DNA of 43,291 nucleotides from Ruminococcus sp. Zagget11 (GCA_001941135.1 MSHL01000021.1:1-43291), one strand, 5' to 3'. Positions 26,372 to 35,293 are shown, numbered from the stretch's first letter. Translations and numbers: made by a program. Notes: generated by a model from the sequence alone, not told the origin.

Positions 26372-26540
26372 GTGCAAGTAAAGAGTTTTGCTTAATTTTT
26401 ATCTTTTTGTTGAAATACCGGCAAATACGTATCGAAAAAATGTTGATTATGCACAATTTTCAATGAACGCAAGTGCATTATCAGATTAATGTACAAAACG
26501 CGGATGCTCTTGCAACTATTCATAAATTATTTACCTTTTG

Positions 26541-26559
26541 TTTTTTTTTTTTTTTTTTT
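26541..26559 (+). repeat. Homopolymer T19
   Basis: Nineteen consecutive T residues lie about 100 nt upstream of the first lipoprotein gene and run into a candidate -35 box. Confidence 0.85.
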
Positions 26560-26587
26560 GAAGAATTTTCGCAAATTATATGATAAT
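26558..26587 (+). promoter_or_regulatory. Candidate promoter of the first lipoprotein gene
   Basis: TTGAAG (26558-26563), whose first two bases end the T19 tract, an 18-bp spacer and GATAAT (26582-26587). The match is moderate. Confidence 0.45.
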
Positions 26588-26662
26588 CTGTAAAATGGTA
26601 CAATTGGAAATACCAATTATATGCTGTGAAATATACATCATCGATTATGAAGGAGAATTAAT

Positions 26663-27850
26663 ATGAATATGATTTTTAACAAAAGGGGCTTATCGTGTAT
26701 ATTAGCCGCTTGTATACTCACCGCCTGCGGTTCGGCAAACAATGAAAGTGATTTCACCGAAAACGACGATAGCGGACAAACCACTGCAAATGCATCGGAG
26801 GCTGTTGTCACAATTGAAGAGGAAGCTGCAGCTTCTGAACCGAACATAAACAGATTGGTTTCCGACGGCTCGCCTGAAAAAGCTCTGCAAATGTATATAG
26901 CAGCACTTTTGGCCGAGGACGAATCCAACTCCGGTAAAATTGCTTCAAAGCTGCGCACAGATGTCAGTGATTTTGTGGTTAATCTAAAATTATGTGCGAG
27001 AGATTTCGGAGTTGACGATAATTTTTTCCTCACCTCCGATGCGTGGGAGGCTTTTGTTGACACACAGGCCAATGTTAATTCGGATCTAACGGGAGAATAT
27101 ACATGCTATATCAGAGTTAATCCGCACAAGATCCTTGAAGCGATTGCTGCAGCCGAGGGCACTACAGTCGATGAGGTGTGCAAAAAAATCGGCGCAGATG
27201 AAGAAGCGCTCTATTATAACTGGGGCTACGATATTGACGGCAAGAGATATTATTACGCAGATGAACCGTTTTTGGAAAAATATTTGTCTACCCATACCGC
27301 TTCGTCATCGGGAACAAAAACAACCGTATTTCCGAGTTCATTTACAAGTGAACAGCTTGAAAGAGCGGAGGATTGTTTAGGTACAAAGGTTATTACGCTT
27401 AAGAAAAGCGGTACCGTAGTTTCTGTGGATTCCCTTAAATCATATCGTTATCAAACATCAATAACAACAGAACATATTGGTCACACTGATGTGGTTGAAG
27501 AAGAGGAACGGTCAAGGGGATTTTCGTATATTGGTTTATCTTTTGATTATTACCCAACAGCTGCTATTAAGGAAATAGATGGTGTTGATATATATGATGG
27601 ATATATGCCGATTGATTGCACCATATTTGAGGGTGATATGCCGTTCGCTTCGGTAATGGCTGAATATGACGAGAATTCATTGAATGATTTTACGCATATC
27701 CTGTTGGATACGCTTTTAGTTGATACCTTCAAGTATGACGGCATAGTTTCCGATGATGAGCTTCATGACACATTATCCGTTTTGATGCTTACCAGTCAGT
27801 CACCATATTTATGCTGCGATGAGTCGGATAGAATTGGGGTATATACATAG
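26663..27850 (+). CDS. Lipoprotein of unknown function
   Basis: This protein of 395 residues has a lipoprotein signal: a basic start, a hydrophobic stretch and the lipobox LTAC with Cys22 as the lipidated residue. An acidic, Ser/Thr/Ala-rich linker (about residues 23-60) leads to a globular part that starts with a helical GSPEKALQMYIAALL-type segment, as in other clostridial lipoproteins, and ends with mixed strands. I do not recognise a named family. AAGGAG precedes the ATG. A second, smaller-signal lipoprotein gene follows 81 nt downstream, so the two may be expressed together. It is likely anchored on the outer face of the membrane. Confidence 0.85.
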   Translation: MNMIFNKRGLSCILAACILTACGSANNESDFTENDDSGQTTANASEAVVTIEEEAAASEPNINRLVSDGSPEKALQMYIAALLAEDESNSGKIASKLRTDVSDFVVNLKLCARDFGVDDNFFLTSDAWEAFVDTQANVNSDLTGEYTCYIRVNPHKILEAIAAAEGTTVDEVCKKIGADEEALYYNWGYDIDGKRYYYADEPFLEKYLSTHTASSSGTKTTVFPSSFTSEQLERAEDCLGTKVITLKKSGTVVSVDSLKSYRYQTSITTEHIGHTDVVEEEERSRGFSYIGLSFDYYPTAAIKEIDGVDIYDGYMPIDCTIFEGDMPFASVMAEYDENSLNDFTHILLDTLLVDTFKYDGIVSDDELHDTLSVLMLTSQSPYLCCDESDRIGVYT

Positions 27851-27931
27851 CAGGAGCTTGTGCAGAACGGCGAATGAATAAGAGAGTTTCCCGCAAAATG
27901 AAATAATTCGTAAGATATGGGTGATTATTGG

Positions 27932-29146
27932 ATGAAAAAATATGTTACAATGATTCTGCTGACCGCAGCTTTATCGACATTTCTTACTGCCTGCGGTTCA
28001 AGTGCAAAAAACGTTGCTTTTTCGATTGACGATTACTATTCGATAGTAATCAGCGGTGAAGCAAGCGGTTCGGCAAATGCTTATGTCAGCATTGATGAGG
28101 ACGGTCTGATGGAAGCGATCAATGATGCCGTGTATGACGGTGAAAGAGATGAAATAGAGGTTTTAAGCGTACTTTTGTATATCGAGGACGCTGTGGATTA
28201 TGATTTTGTCGGCGAAAACACCGAGCTTAAAAACGGCGACACCGTTTCCGTGGGCTTTACAATCGACAGTGACAAGCTTTCCGAGGACGTTTTCGGCGAT
28301 TTTTTCGTGACGATTAATGGGAATGCTCTTACCGAAACCGTAAGCGGTCTGGCTGAGCCTGTGAAGCTTGACGTGCTTACGGACGTTGTCGTTTCGTTCG
28401 GCGGAACGGCGCCTAACGGAGCTGCGAAGGTTGAGTATGTGGGCAGTAATGATTTCATAAAGAAAAATGTGTACTACCGACTTGACAAATCAAGCGGGCT
28501 TTCAAACGGGGATACGGTGGTTGTCACGGCACAGTGCAGCCAAAGCTCACTTGATGAGTATTTGTACTATATCGATGAAAATGCCGTTGAAAAGAGCTTT
28601 ACCATTGAGGGTCTTGCTTATATGGCGTATACCTTTGACGGGTTGGATACCGAGCAGGTTGATTCGGTGATGAACGAGACAAACGCAAAGAAAATCGAAA
28701 GCTACAATCATTACAAGGTTGGCGAAAAGGAGTACGGTCATTTTGTAATGACAGACGGAACATTAGTTGATTATTATACGATAAATGCCGTTGATACTCA
28801 TTTGATGGCAAAATATCTTTACGTATCTCCAGACAAAACCTCAAACGCATACATTATATTCTATGAGCAGACAATAGATTTTGAAAAAACATCGGGAAGC
28901 AGAGATGAAAATCCCATAGGCTATCAGGGAACGTTGAATTTTTACAGAAATGTGGTTGTAAAGAACATAGAAGTTACTTCGGTGGGTGCCCTTGAGGAGA
29001 TAACCGATTCCAACGTTTCATCAAATGTTTTCGGAAACGGGCTTTTGAGTGCGCATAACTTTATAGGAATGTCGTTTGCGGAGACCGTTGAATTGTATGA
29101 GGAGGACAATGGTTACTCCGATTGGACAAGGACAGAAGTACAATGA
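27932..29146 (+). CDS. Lipoprotein with two internal repeats, unknown function
   Basis: This protein of 404 residues has a lipobox LTAC (Cys21). The mature part contains two related beta-rich units, each with an L-x-NGDTV-x-V core (LKNGDTVSVGF and LSNGDTVVVTA) and each ending in a GL strand before the next module, so it arose by internal duplication. The C-terminal third differs. The start ATG 27932 is preceded by GGTGAT at 6 nt; an earlier ATG at 27917 has no Shine-Dalgarno. Tandem hairpins follow the gene. The family is unknown to me. Confidence 0.85.
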   Translation: MKKYVTMILLTAALSTFLTACGSSAKNVAFSIDDYYSIVISGEASGSANAYVSIDEDGLMEAINDAVYDGERDEIEVLSVLLYIEDAVDYDFVGENTELKNGDTVSVGFTIDSDKLSEDVFGDFFVTINGNALTETVSGLAEPVKLDVLTDVVVSFGGTAPNGAAKVEYVGSNDFIKKNVYYRLDKSSGLSNGDTVVVTAQCSQSSLDEYLYYIDENAVEKSFTIEGLAYMAYTFDGLDTEQVDSVMNETNAKKIESYNHYKVGEKEYGHFVMTDGTLVDYYTINAVDTHLMAKYLYVSPDKTSNAYIIFYEQTIDFEKTSGSRDENPIGYQGTLNFYRNVVVKNIEVTSVGALEEITDSNVSSNVFGNGLLSAHNFIGMSFAETVELYEEDNGYSDWTRTEVQ

Positions 29147-29191
29147 GATGCGTTGCCGTATGTTGTGTGTTTGTGTTTATTGTGTTTCAAT

Positions 29192-29238
29192 AAGGGACGC
29201 AGCACCGTCATTCAACGAACGACGGTGCTGCGCCCCTT
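29192..29238 (+). terminator. Strong hairpin after the lipoprotein genes
   Basis: A perfect 12-bp stem (arms 29198-29209 and 29221-29232) can extend by five more pairs across one mismatch. No T-run follows directly, so its termination role is uncertain. Confidence 0.55.
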
Positions 29239-29242
29239 GAGG

Positions 29243-29269
29243 TTTCAGTGGGGAATTTCCCCACTGAAA
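29243..29269 (+). terminator. Second hairpin in tandem
   Basis: TTTCAGTGGGG pairs perfectly with CCCCACTGAAA around the loop AATTT, five bases after the first hairpin. It has no clear T-tract on either strand. Confidence 0.45.
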
Positions 29270-29359
29270 GACAGTATGTTTACGAACAAGCCCCGTCAAT
29301 TAAATATTTATTAAATATTTGAACATACAAAAAATACAAAATAAAATTGCATAAAAGTA

Positions 29360-29388
29360 TTGACATTTGTCCGAATATGTAGTATAAT
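29360..29388 (+). promoter_or_regulatory. Consensus sigma-A promoter of tRNA-Thr
   Basis: Perfect TTGACA (29360-29365), a 17-bp spacer and perfect TATAAT (29383-29388). The mature tRNA begins 22 nt after the -10 box. Confidence 0.85.
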
Positions 29389-29410
29389 AATTAAGCACTG
29401 TTACGAAGGT

Positions 29411-29486
29411 GCTGATTTAGCTCAGTTGGTAGAGCACATCCTTGGTAAGGATGAGGTCGCCGGTTCAAATCCGGCAATCAGCTCCA
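29411..29486 (+). tRNA. tRNA-Thr(GGT)
   Basis: This 76-nt class I tRNA has an encoded CCA. Acceptor arms GCTGATT and AATCAGC pair, the D-loop is AGCTCAGTTGGTAGAGC, the anticodon loop TTGGTAA gives GGT, and the T-loop is GTTCAAATC. It reads ACC and ACU. Confidence 0.97.
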
Positions 29487-29491
29487 TATAC

Positions 29492-29532
29492 ATCCCTTGA
29501 AATCCGTTATTTGCGGATTTTGAGGGATTTTT
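29492..29532 (+). terminator. Intrinsic terminator after tRNA-Thr
   Basis: Arms 29492-29506 and 29514-29528 pair over 15 bp with two G-U wobbles and are followed by a T-rich tract. Confidence 0.8.
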
Positions 29533-29614
29533 GGTTTTTATCGGCTTATATCCCCCTTGATTTTCAACAAATCAAGAGGGATATATATTCAAAATACTCC
29601 TTTGTACGACAGGA

Positions 29615-31021
29615 CTAAGCCTTATTGCTTTCCTTGCGGAGATATTCAAACGCCTGTCTTACATTTGAAACGGCAATTATTCCTATATTATAACGCTTAA
29701 CGTCAATCTGCCGCAGCGAGTATTTAGGGATTATACATTTTTCAAAGCCCATTCGCTGCGCCTCCGATATCCTCTGCTCTATATTCTGTACGGAATGCAC
29801 CTCGCCCCCAAGCCCTATTTCCCCAAATGCCGCCAGCTTTTCGTTAATGGGAATGTCTACAAGACCGCTGTACAGCGCAAGCGCAACCGGCAAATCAGCT
29901 GCAGGCTCATCAAGGCGAAATCCTCCCACTATATTTATGTAGACATCAAGGGTTCCGAAAAACAGTCCTCCCCTTTTCTCCAAAACAGCAAGAATTATGG
30001 CTGTACGGCTGAAATCAAAGCCTGTCGCCATACGCCGCGGCGATGGAAAGCTGCTCTTTGTCACCAGCGCCTGAACCTCGGCTAAAATCGGACGACTGCC
30101 CTCCATAACGCAGGACACGCAGCATCCCGATACCCCCGTGGGTCTTTCCGACAGGAGAAACTGCGAGGGATTGGTTACCTCTGCAAGACCCTTATCGGAC
30201 ATTTCAAAAACACCGATTTCATTGGTTGAACCGAAACGATTTTTTACAGCTCTCAATATTCTGTAGCTGAAATTTCTGTCACCCTCAAAGAACAGCACCG
30301 TATCCACTATATGCTCCATAACCTTCGGACCCGCTATCGCCCCGTCTTTATTGACATGACCCACAAGAAAAATCGGTATTTCCATATCCTTTGCCAAATG
30401 CATAAACATATTTGTACACTCCCGCACCTGCGTCAAGCTGCCCGCCGATGACGATATATCGTGTATGTACATTGTCTGTATTGAATCAATTATCACAATA
30501 TCGGGTTTGTAGGATAAAACCGTGCTGCAAACAGATTCCGCATCGGTGATAGACAGAAGGTATAGATTCGGTGAATCTGCGCCAAGCCTGTCCGCCCGCA
30601 GCTTTATCTGCCTAACGCTTTCTTCGCCGGAAACGTACAATATAGTATACTCTTCACCCAGTGAATGACAGATCTGCAGCAGCATGGTGGATTTTCCTAT
30701 TCCCGGTTCGCCGCTCAGCAAAACAAGCGAACCCTTAACAATTCCTCCTCCGAGAACCCTGTCAAGCTCACCCGACCCTGTTTTGTAGCGTATTTCATCA
30801 TCAGGCTGAATACTCCCGATAGGCATAATTTTATCGGAATAATCAACCCCCGATAATTCATTTCGTACCGACCTTGATTTGGAAGCGGATTTAGTCGGCT
30901 TTGCTTCCACCACATCCTCCTCCAAGGTATTCCACTCGCCGCAGGACTGGCATTTTCCGCTCCACTTCGGAAACTCCGCTCCGCACGAGCTGCATACATA
31001 TATAGATTTAAGCTTTGACAT
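29615..31021 (-). CDS. radA: DNA repair protein RadA
   Basis: RadA is a RecA-like ATPase that drives branch migration in recombination and repair. The N-terminal zinc finger has C10, C13, C24 and C27. The Walker A motif is GEPGIGKST near residue 105, and the RadA-specific KNRFGSTNEIGVF segment is present. A Lon-protease-like C-terminal domain follows (AALALYSG and FGEIGLGGEV). The length of 468 residues is typical. It has its own consensus promoter and stands between plus-strand genes. Confidence 0.97.
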   Translation of the reverse strand: MSKLKSIYVCSSCGAEFPKWSGKCQSCGEWNTLEEDVVEAKPTKSASKSRSVRNELSGVDYSDKIMPIGSIQPDDEIRYKTGSGELDRVLGGGIVKGSLVLLSGEPGIGKSTMLLQICHSLGEEYTILYVSGEESVRQIKLRADRLGADSPNLYLLSITDAESVCSTVLSYKPDIVIIDSIQTMYIHDISSSAGSLTQVRECTNMFMHLAKDMEIPIFLVGHVNKDGAIAGPKVMEHIVDTVLFFEGDRNFSYRILRAVKNRFGSTNEIGVFEMSDKGLAEVTNPSQFLLSERPTGVSGCCVSCVMEGSRPILAEVQALVTKSSFPSPRRMATGFDFSRTAIILAVLEKRGGLFFGTLDVYINIVGGFRLDEPAADLPVALALYSGLVDIPINEKLAAFGEIGLGGEVHSVQNIEQRISEAQRMGFEKCIIPKYSLRQIDVKRYNIGIIAVSNVRQAFEYLRKESNKA

Positions 31022-31110
31022 AACAACACACTCTTTACTTAAATATTACTCACGATTGCCCTCTCTATATGGGAAGTGACATACCGCAAAGGGCGATATT
31101 ACACGAAATG

Positions 31111-31139
31111 ATTATAGCATATTAGGGGAAATGTGTCAA
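31111..31139 (-). promoter_or_regulatory. Consensus sigma-A promoter of radA
   Basis: Perfect TTGACA (31134-31139), a 17-bp spacer and perfect TATAAT (31111-31116) on the minus strand, about 90 nt upstream of radA. Confidence 0.85.
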
Positions 31140-31246
31140 GCTTTACGGCAAAAACGCATAATCCGATAGGACGCTTTTCCTCAACTCTAAAATATACCGC
31201 TGAAAGTGTTATGAAAATCTATCGTCAGCGTCCTCGTAATCCGCTA

Positions 31247-31275
31247 TTGACTTTTACCGAAAAAAGAAGTATAAT
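31247..31275 (+). promoter_or_regulatory. Sigma-A promoter of the LCP-like gene
   Basis: TTGACT (31247-31252), a 17-bp spacer and TATAAT (31270-31275), about 50 nt before the ATG. Confidence 0.8.
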
Positions 31276-31324
31276 TATTTCATTAAAAGCAATTACCGAA
31301 AATTAATATATAAGGAATGATATT

Positions 31325-32281
31325 ATGGCTAAAAAGGGTTTGAAACTGGGACTTACATATTTCTGCATAATAATCGGCGCAATTGTTCTTATAGGCGGCG
31401 CGGGAATTTTCATGTTCACCCGATACCTTAGCACCGAATCCTCCGAAAGCTCTCTCCAGGATCAGCTCGCCGATGACGATACAGGTTATACCTATGTCAG
31501 CGATGAGGACTATGTTCCGTCATTCTCCGAAAGCAGAACGGGGCTTTTTATATATGACAGCGGCGCCGATCGCTCCAACGGTATCTGCATTGCTGTTATA
31601 AGGCTTTCGGCAGACAACGGTGAAATTCTCGTTATGCCCCTGCAAAGCGACATTTACGCCGAGGTTGACGGCACAGGTAATACGCTGTACGAATTCTATC
31701 GTGTCGGCGGCATCACACAATGCAAAAAAGCCGTTGAAGCAGCCTTGGGAATTACTGTAGACAAGTATATGAAGCTTTCCGAAAGCACATTTAACAGCTT
31801 CGCAAATTACATGGGTAACGTTTCCTACACAGTACCATATAACCTCGTTTATGAAAACACCTCCACAGGAGAAAGCATAATCGTCAAGAAAGGCGCTCAA
31901 ATTCTTGACAGCAACACTCTTTGCAAGGTTCTTACCTTTCCCGAATACAAGAACGGAGAGGAATACCGTGCCGTCACTGTCGGAACACTTATTGTTTCCC
32001 TTATAAATCTGGGCGCAGACGGTATGCTCCGGGACAATATGGATACGGTATTCACCAATGTAATAAACGGCAATATAGAAACCGATATAACCAAATATGA
32101 TTACGATGATGTGAGCCGTGCCATGAGCTATATTTTCAGTAACTATGATTCCCCCGCAAGCCCTGTAATGCCCTCGGGCACATATGATCGGTCGGGCTAT
32201 TACATATTGGATGACAGCTTCATCGCAATTATTGACGATGTCCTTTATCTTAACGATGAGAGTGCATCGATATACGATTAA
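31325..32281 (+). CDS. Degenerate LytR-CpsA-Psr (LCP)-like membrane-anchored protein
   Basis: This protein of 318 residues has an N-terminal transmembrane anchor (about 8-32), an acidic Ser-rich linker, and an extracytoplasmic domain whose order resembles LCP proteins: a strand giving ILVMPLQSD, then NTLYEFYRVGGITQCKKAVEAALG, then DKYMKLSESTFNSFANYMG, then VKKGAQILDSNTLCKVL. LCP enzymes attach glycopolymers to peptidoglycan using conserved Arg residues (IPRD and R-x-R regions). Those Arg are not seen here (QSD and FPEY replace them). It may be a non-catalytic relative. It starts after AAGGA and precedes the EAL-HDOD gene by 41 nt. Confidence 0.65.
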   Translation: MAKKGLKLGLTYFCIIIGAIVLIGGAGIFMFTRYLSTESSESSLQDQLADDDTGYTYVSDEDYVPSFSESRTGLFIYDSGADRSNGICIAVIRLSADNGEILVMPLQSDIYAEVDGTGNTLYEFYRVGGITQCKKAVEAALGITVDKYMKLSESTFNSFANYMGNVSYTVPYNLVYENTSTGESIIVKKGAQILDSNTLCKVLTFPEYKNGEEYRAVTVGTLIVSLINLGADGMLRDNMDTVFTNVINGNIETDITKYDYDDVSRAMSYIFSNYDSPASPVMPSGTYDRSGYYILDDSFIAIIDDVLYLNDESASIYD

Positions 32282-32322
32282 AAAACGGCAATTATCCCAA
32301 ATACAGCTAAGGGTGATGTTTC

Positions 32323-33492
32323 TTGGATAATTTTGTAGTAAATCAAACGGTTTTTGACCGCAAAAGAACTCCCATAGGGCATGAAATTATTTTTTCCGAA
32401 AGCAATTCTTATGCGGAAGAATTTATGCGCACCATGAAACGCCCGCTTTATTTTGAGAATAAGCCCGCATTTATCACCCTAAACAAGAGAATGCTGGAAA
32501 AAAATCTGCCGTCCCTATTTCCTCCAAATGACACTGTAATTCAGCTCGACAGAAGCTCGGTAAGCGACAGACAGGTTCATTCATTGGTATCGAAATTCAG
32601 GCAAAAGGGTTACAAAACGGCGGCAGTGGATTTCAAATTCACGCCCGATTATTTCAGCGTGCTTGATCAGGTGGATTATATCAAGGTCAGCTTCAAAAGC
32701 TATGCATCTCCCGCAACGGAAAATATAATTCGCTTGGGAAAATCCTTTGGTAAAGGCATTATGGCATACGACGTTCAATGTGCGGAGGCGTACGAGAAAG
32801 CCAAGATACTGAATTGCATGACCTTTCAAGGCGCATATGTAGCCGAAAAGCCTATGGGACATTCGCAGAAATCCCTCGCTGACAGTGACTTTGCCAAGCT
32901 TCTTGCGGAAATAAACCGTCCTGTACCCGATGTGTCCAAGGCAGAAAAAATTATAACCGATAATTCCGCATTAACAAAAGGAGTATTGCGATTGGCAAGC
33001 TCCCCTTACTTTGCATTAATCACCCCTGTGGAAACGGTCGGACAGGCTATGACGCATATGGGAATAAGGCAGCTGCGCAGGCTTGCCTATTTACTGCCCT
33101 TTGACCCCGAGGATAATTATTTTCCGCGGGAGCTTATAAAGCTTTCGCTGCTTCGCGCTGCTTTCACCGCAGAGCTGCATGATTTTGCCGATGATATGAC
33201 TATTTCCCGCACAGATGCGTATTATATGGGAATGTACTCTCTTCTTGGGCGAATACTGCACTGCCCGTTGGTTGAAGCACTTGATATTCTGCCTATGGAC
33301 AGCGAAATTAAAGATGCAATTCTTTTCCGAAAAGGGCGCTCGGGACAGCTTTTAGATCTGGTAAAGGAATATGAAAGTGCCCACCGGGATAAAGTCATTA
33401 CCCTTGCGGACGATTTGGGCATACCCACCGAAGTAATTTCGGAGAAATACCGCGAATGTTATGAACAGGTGCGGATAGAACGATTTCAATAA
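32323..33492 (+). CDS. EAL-HDOD (YuxH-like) signalling protein with degenerate EAL domain
   Basis: This protein of 389 residues has the YuxH-type arrangement of an N-terminal EAL-like domain (about 1-195) and a C-terminal HDOD domain (about 200-385). The EAL signature and metal ligands of cyclic-di-GMP phosphodiesterases are not visible: the domain opens with NQTVFDRKRTPIGHEIIF, and the barrel keeps FQGAYVAEKP. Catalysis is therefore unlikely, and a scaffold or ligand-sensing role is more plausible. The HDOD part begins near NSALTKGVLRLASSPYF. The start is a TTG, supported by GGTGAT at 6 nt. A terminator follows. Confidence 0.85.
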   Translation: MDNFVVNQTVFDRKRTPIGHEIIFSESNSYAEEFMRTMKRPLYFENKPAFITLNKRMLEKNLPSLFPPNDTVIQLDRSSVSDRQVHSLVSKFRQKGYKTAAVDFKFTPDYFSVLDQVDYIKVSFKSYASPATENIIRLGKSFGKGIMAYDVQCAEAYEKAKILNCMTFQGAYVAEKPMGHSQKSLADSDFAKLLAEINRPVPDVSKAEKIITDNSALTKGVLRLASSPYFALITPVETVGQAMTHMGIRQLRRLAYLLPFDPEDNYFPRELIKLSLLRAAFTAELHDFADDMTISRTDAYYMGMYSLLGRILHCPLVEALDILPMDSEIKDAILFRKGRSGQLLDLVKEYESAHRDKVITLADDLGIPTEVISEKYRECYEQVRIERFQ

Positions 33493-33559
33493 CATGAAAA
33501 GCGGCGGGTGCAGTAACTTATCCATGCTTGATCATAATGCGGCGGCAATAAAACGCAGC

Positions 33560-33600
33560 GCCGTAAAGCCACCATTTCAAGCGGTTTTACGGTGTTTGTT
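33560..33600 (+). terminator. Intrinsic terminator after the EAL-HDOD gene
   Basis: GCCGTAAAGCC pairs with GGTTTTACGGT over 11 bp (two G-U wobbles), followed by GTTTGTTT. Confidence 0.7.
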
Positions 33601-33698
33601 TATTGGTAATCGGGTTATTACCAAATACGCAGCTGTGCGCCGTTTTCATAGGTAATATTATTGGAAACGAGATTACCGACAATATTCGCATAACATGA

Positions 33699-33941
33699 TT
33701 ATTTTACTATTGTCCAATTAAAGTAATCTTTAAAATCATTATAGCATTTTTCACATATCCAATGATACTCATTTTCGGTACAATAGCCCTTTTTCAGCAT
33801 ACCCTTTTCACTTCCAAATTTATCCATACAAAATTCGCAGTGTTCGTGATCACTTGCTACACTCTTATTTTGAAATTCTATATGTTTTAATTTTATGTTA
33901 TTAAGATATTTATGCTGACCGTTTAATCTCCAATCCGCCAT
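33699..33941 (-). CDS. Small zinc-ribbon-like protein, possible toxin-locus accessory or immunity protein
   Basis: This protein of 80 residues starts MADWRLNGQHKYL and carries two CxxC pairs, HCEFCMDKF at about residues 34-42 and ICEKCYNDF at about 62-70, with another Cys (GYCTENEYHW) between, likely a zinc site. Small proteins of this kind occur beside polymorphic-toxin immunity genes in Firmicutes, but I cannot name a function. The ATG follows AGAAGG. It is the last gene of the minus-strand toxin/immunity mosaic. Confidence 0.75.
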   Translation of the reverse strand: MADWRLNGQHKYLNNIKLKHIEFQNKSVASDHEHCEFCMDKFGSEKGMLKKGYCTENEYHWICEKCYNDFKDYFNWTIVK

Positions 33942-34010
33942 ATAAAGCCTTCTCTCTGTAACAAATTATTTCTTTCCATCAAAATCCCCCTTAGCTGCCG
34001 CATATCCATA

Positions 34011-34889
34011 TCAATTAATTTTATCTTTATTTAAATAACTTAGGGAGTACGCTATAGCTTCCTTTTGACTTATATATTCCTTCTGCTGCGGATTTAATAA
34101 GCATCTCGGAAGATTATGTAAGGCAAATAAATAATTATTGATTTTTTTGTAATTACGCTTATAATCGCAAATATCAATATTAATCTCCAAAATGCAATTT
34201 ATCATCAGCTCAATCGCATCGGTGGGAATTGAGGTATATAAACACAAATCGCACCGATGTTCAAAATCAATATTCATATCAACGAACGTTTTGTTACTCT
34301 CATTTAAATACTTTATCAAAAAATCTATCTTCTCTGTTTTATTAAAAATCTCATCAAGTAAAAGAACCATGCATAAATTCCATAAATCAATATAGTCGGT
34401 CAGTTCATTTAAGAATTTACGTCCCATACCCTTATTTGAACATTTTCCTTTAATATAGCACATACTCTTGTACAGCACTTCTCCATATAAACATATATTG
34501 CTCAAGACCTGTACCCCCGATTTATAATTTGAATGATGTGATATTTGTAAAGTATTTAAATAAGTTTTATCAGAAAGATCAAATAATGATTTCCATTTAT
34601 CACTTTCTCTTACCGATTTGGGATTCATCAATTGCCTGTTATTCATTTCAATATCCAGGTAGGAAGCGCGTATTTCCAAACACTCAAAATATATTTCCTC
34701 GTTAATAAGTGATTCTTCTAAAAGCACCTTTAACGTTTTTTCGTGAAAAAAGCTGACCACGTCTATGGAAAATTCCTCAAAAAGGTGATGCATAATAGCA
34801 TCGTCAGTTTCATTTATGAGAAAATTCCCACAGTGCCTAAAAGTATTAATGAAATTATTATATACTTTATTAATATCGTATTGAAGCAT
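34011..34889 (-). CDS. Uncharacterised AT-rich ORF in the toxin/immunity mosaic
   Basis: This protein of 292 residues appears entirely helical, with many Asn, Ile and Lys and no signal peptide or transmembrane segment. I recognise no domain. The start ATG 34889 (MLQYDINKVY) lies 7 nt after GGTGAT; other in-frame ATGs are immediately upstream. Its position after a methyltransferase fragment and Hint debris, with a good ribosome binding site, suggests an immunity gene or other cargo. Confidence 0.65.
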   Translation of the reverse strand: MLQYDINKVYNNFINTFRHCGNFLINETDDAIMHHLFEEFSIDVVSFFHEKTLKVLLEESLINEEIYFECLEIRASYLDIEMNNRQLMNPKSVRESDKWKSLFDLSDKTYLNTLQISHHSNYKSGVQVLSNICLYGEVLYKSMCYIKGKCSNKGMGRKFLNELTDYIDLWNLCMVLLLDEIFNKTEKIDFLIKYLNESNKTFVDMNIDFEHRCDLCLYTSIPTDAIELMINCILEINIDICDYKRNYKKINNYLFALHNLPRCLLNPQQKEYISQKEAIAYSLSYLNKDKIN

Positions 34890-34897
34890 ATACATCA

Positions 34898-35014
34898 TCA
34901 CCATTCTTTAAAAATAACTCCATCATCCGTGAGCAAGTCCTTTGATGTCCTCAAACGTGGATGAATAATATTCAGCCAATCCTTATGAAAGCACTCTTTT
35001 CTTTCCGTGTTAAC
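34898..35014 (-). pseudogene. C-terminal shred of a type III (Mod-like) DNA methyltransferase
   Basis: A minus-strand open stretch ends in a segment reading DWLNIIHPRL, then LLTDDGVIF and a stop. This resembles the W-x-x-MYPRL...LLxDDGVIF region of type III Mod adenine methyltransferases. Catalytic motifs are absent. It is joined to unrelated DNA on its upstream side and overlaps the start region of the next gene. Confidence 0.5.
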
Positions 35015-35145
35015 AAAAAAGACGGCCGCTGTAATCAGATATGCAAAATGCAAAAAAGTTAAAAAAGCGAAAGAAATATCGAAAAAGCGAGCAACGCCTT
35101 TAATTTAACCGATTTGCGGGCGCAAGAAAATGCAAAAATAAATAT

Positions 35146-35293
35146 AGAACGGGCGGTTTGTGGTAGCGCCAATAATTTCGCCGTCAGCGGTTGAAACGTG
35201 CAGAATTTCGTCAGTTTCCTTGACCCAGACGTTCAGAACCTCTTTAAGCTCCGTTTCGCCTGTTTCAGGGCTGTATTTCCAAACGCGGTCGTC
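35146..35293 (-). pseudogene. Hint-domain fragment, copy A
   Basis: Translated on the minus strand, this reads a segment with ETGETELKEVLNVWVKETDE, then ILHVSTADGE and a decayed TTNRPFY. It matches copy B (36613-36785), with a near-identical stretch of over 50 nt. The motif is the middle of a PT-Hint domain, the self-processing module before toxin tips. The conserved NHPF has become NRPF and the frame runs into unrelated sequence, so it is a relic. Confidence 0.7.

Larger units (their letters stand above)
26308..26662. other. Divergent intergenic region with operator-like palindrome and T19 tract
   Basis: These 355 nt separate the minus-strand YerC-like gene from the plus-strand lipoprotein gene. 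They hold the YerC-side promoter and palindrome (26354-26371) and, on the lipoprotein side, a run of 19 T (26541-26559) touching a candidate -35 box. I see no additional gene. Confidence 0.6.
31022..31324. other. Divergent intergenic region between radA and the LCP-like gene
   Basis: These 303 nt hold two opposed promoters, one for radA (31111-31139) and one for the LCP-like gene (31247-31275). Nothing else is recognised. Confidence 0.6.

Noticed and set aside
29411-29486. tRNA-Thr as an integration site for an island
   Set aside because: No integrase and no repeat of the tRNA 3' end was noticed nearby; the tRNA has its own promoter and terminator.
29549-29585. Inverted repeat around TTGATTTTCAACAAATCAA as the radA terminator
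   Set aside because: The stem is good but no T-run follows on either strand, so I did not call it.
33650-33676. GGTAAT/ATTACC pairing as the end of the immunity array
   Set aside because: A six-base AT-rich stem with a long loop is too weak.
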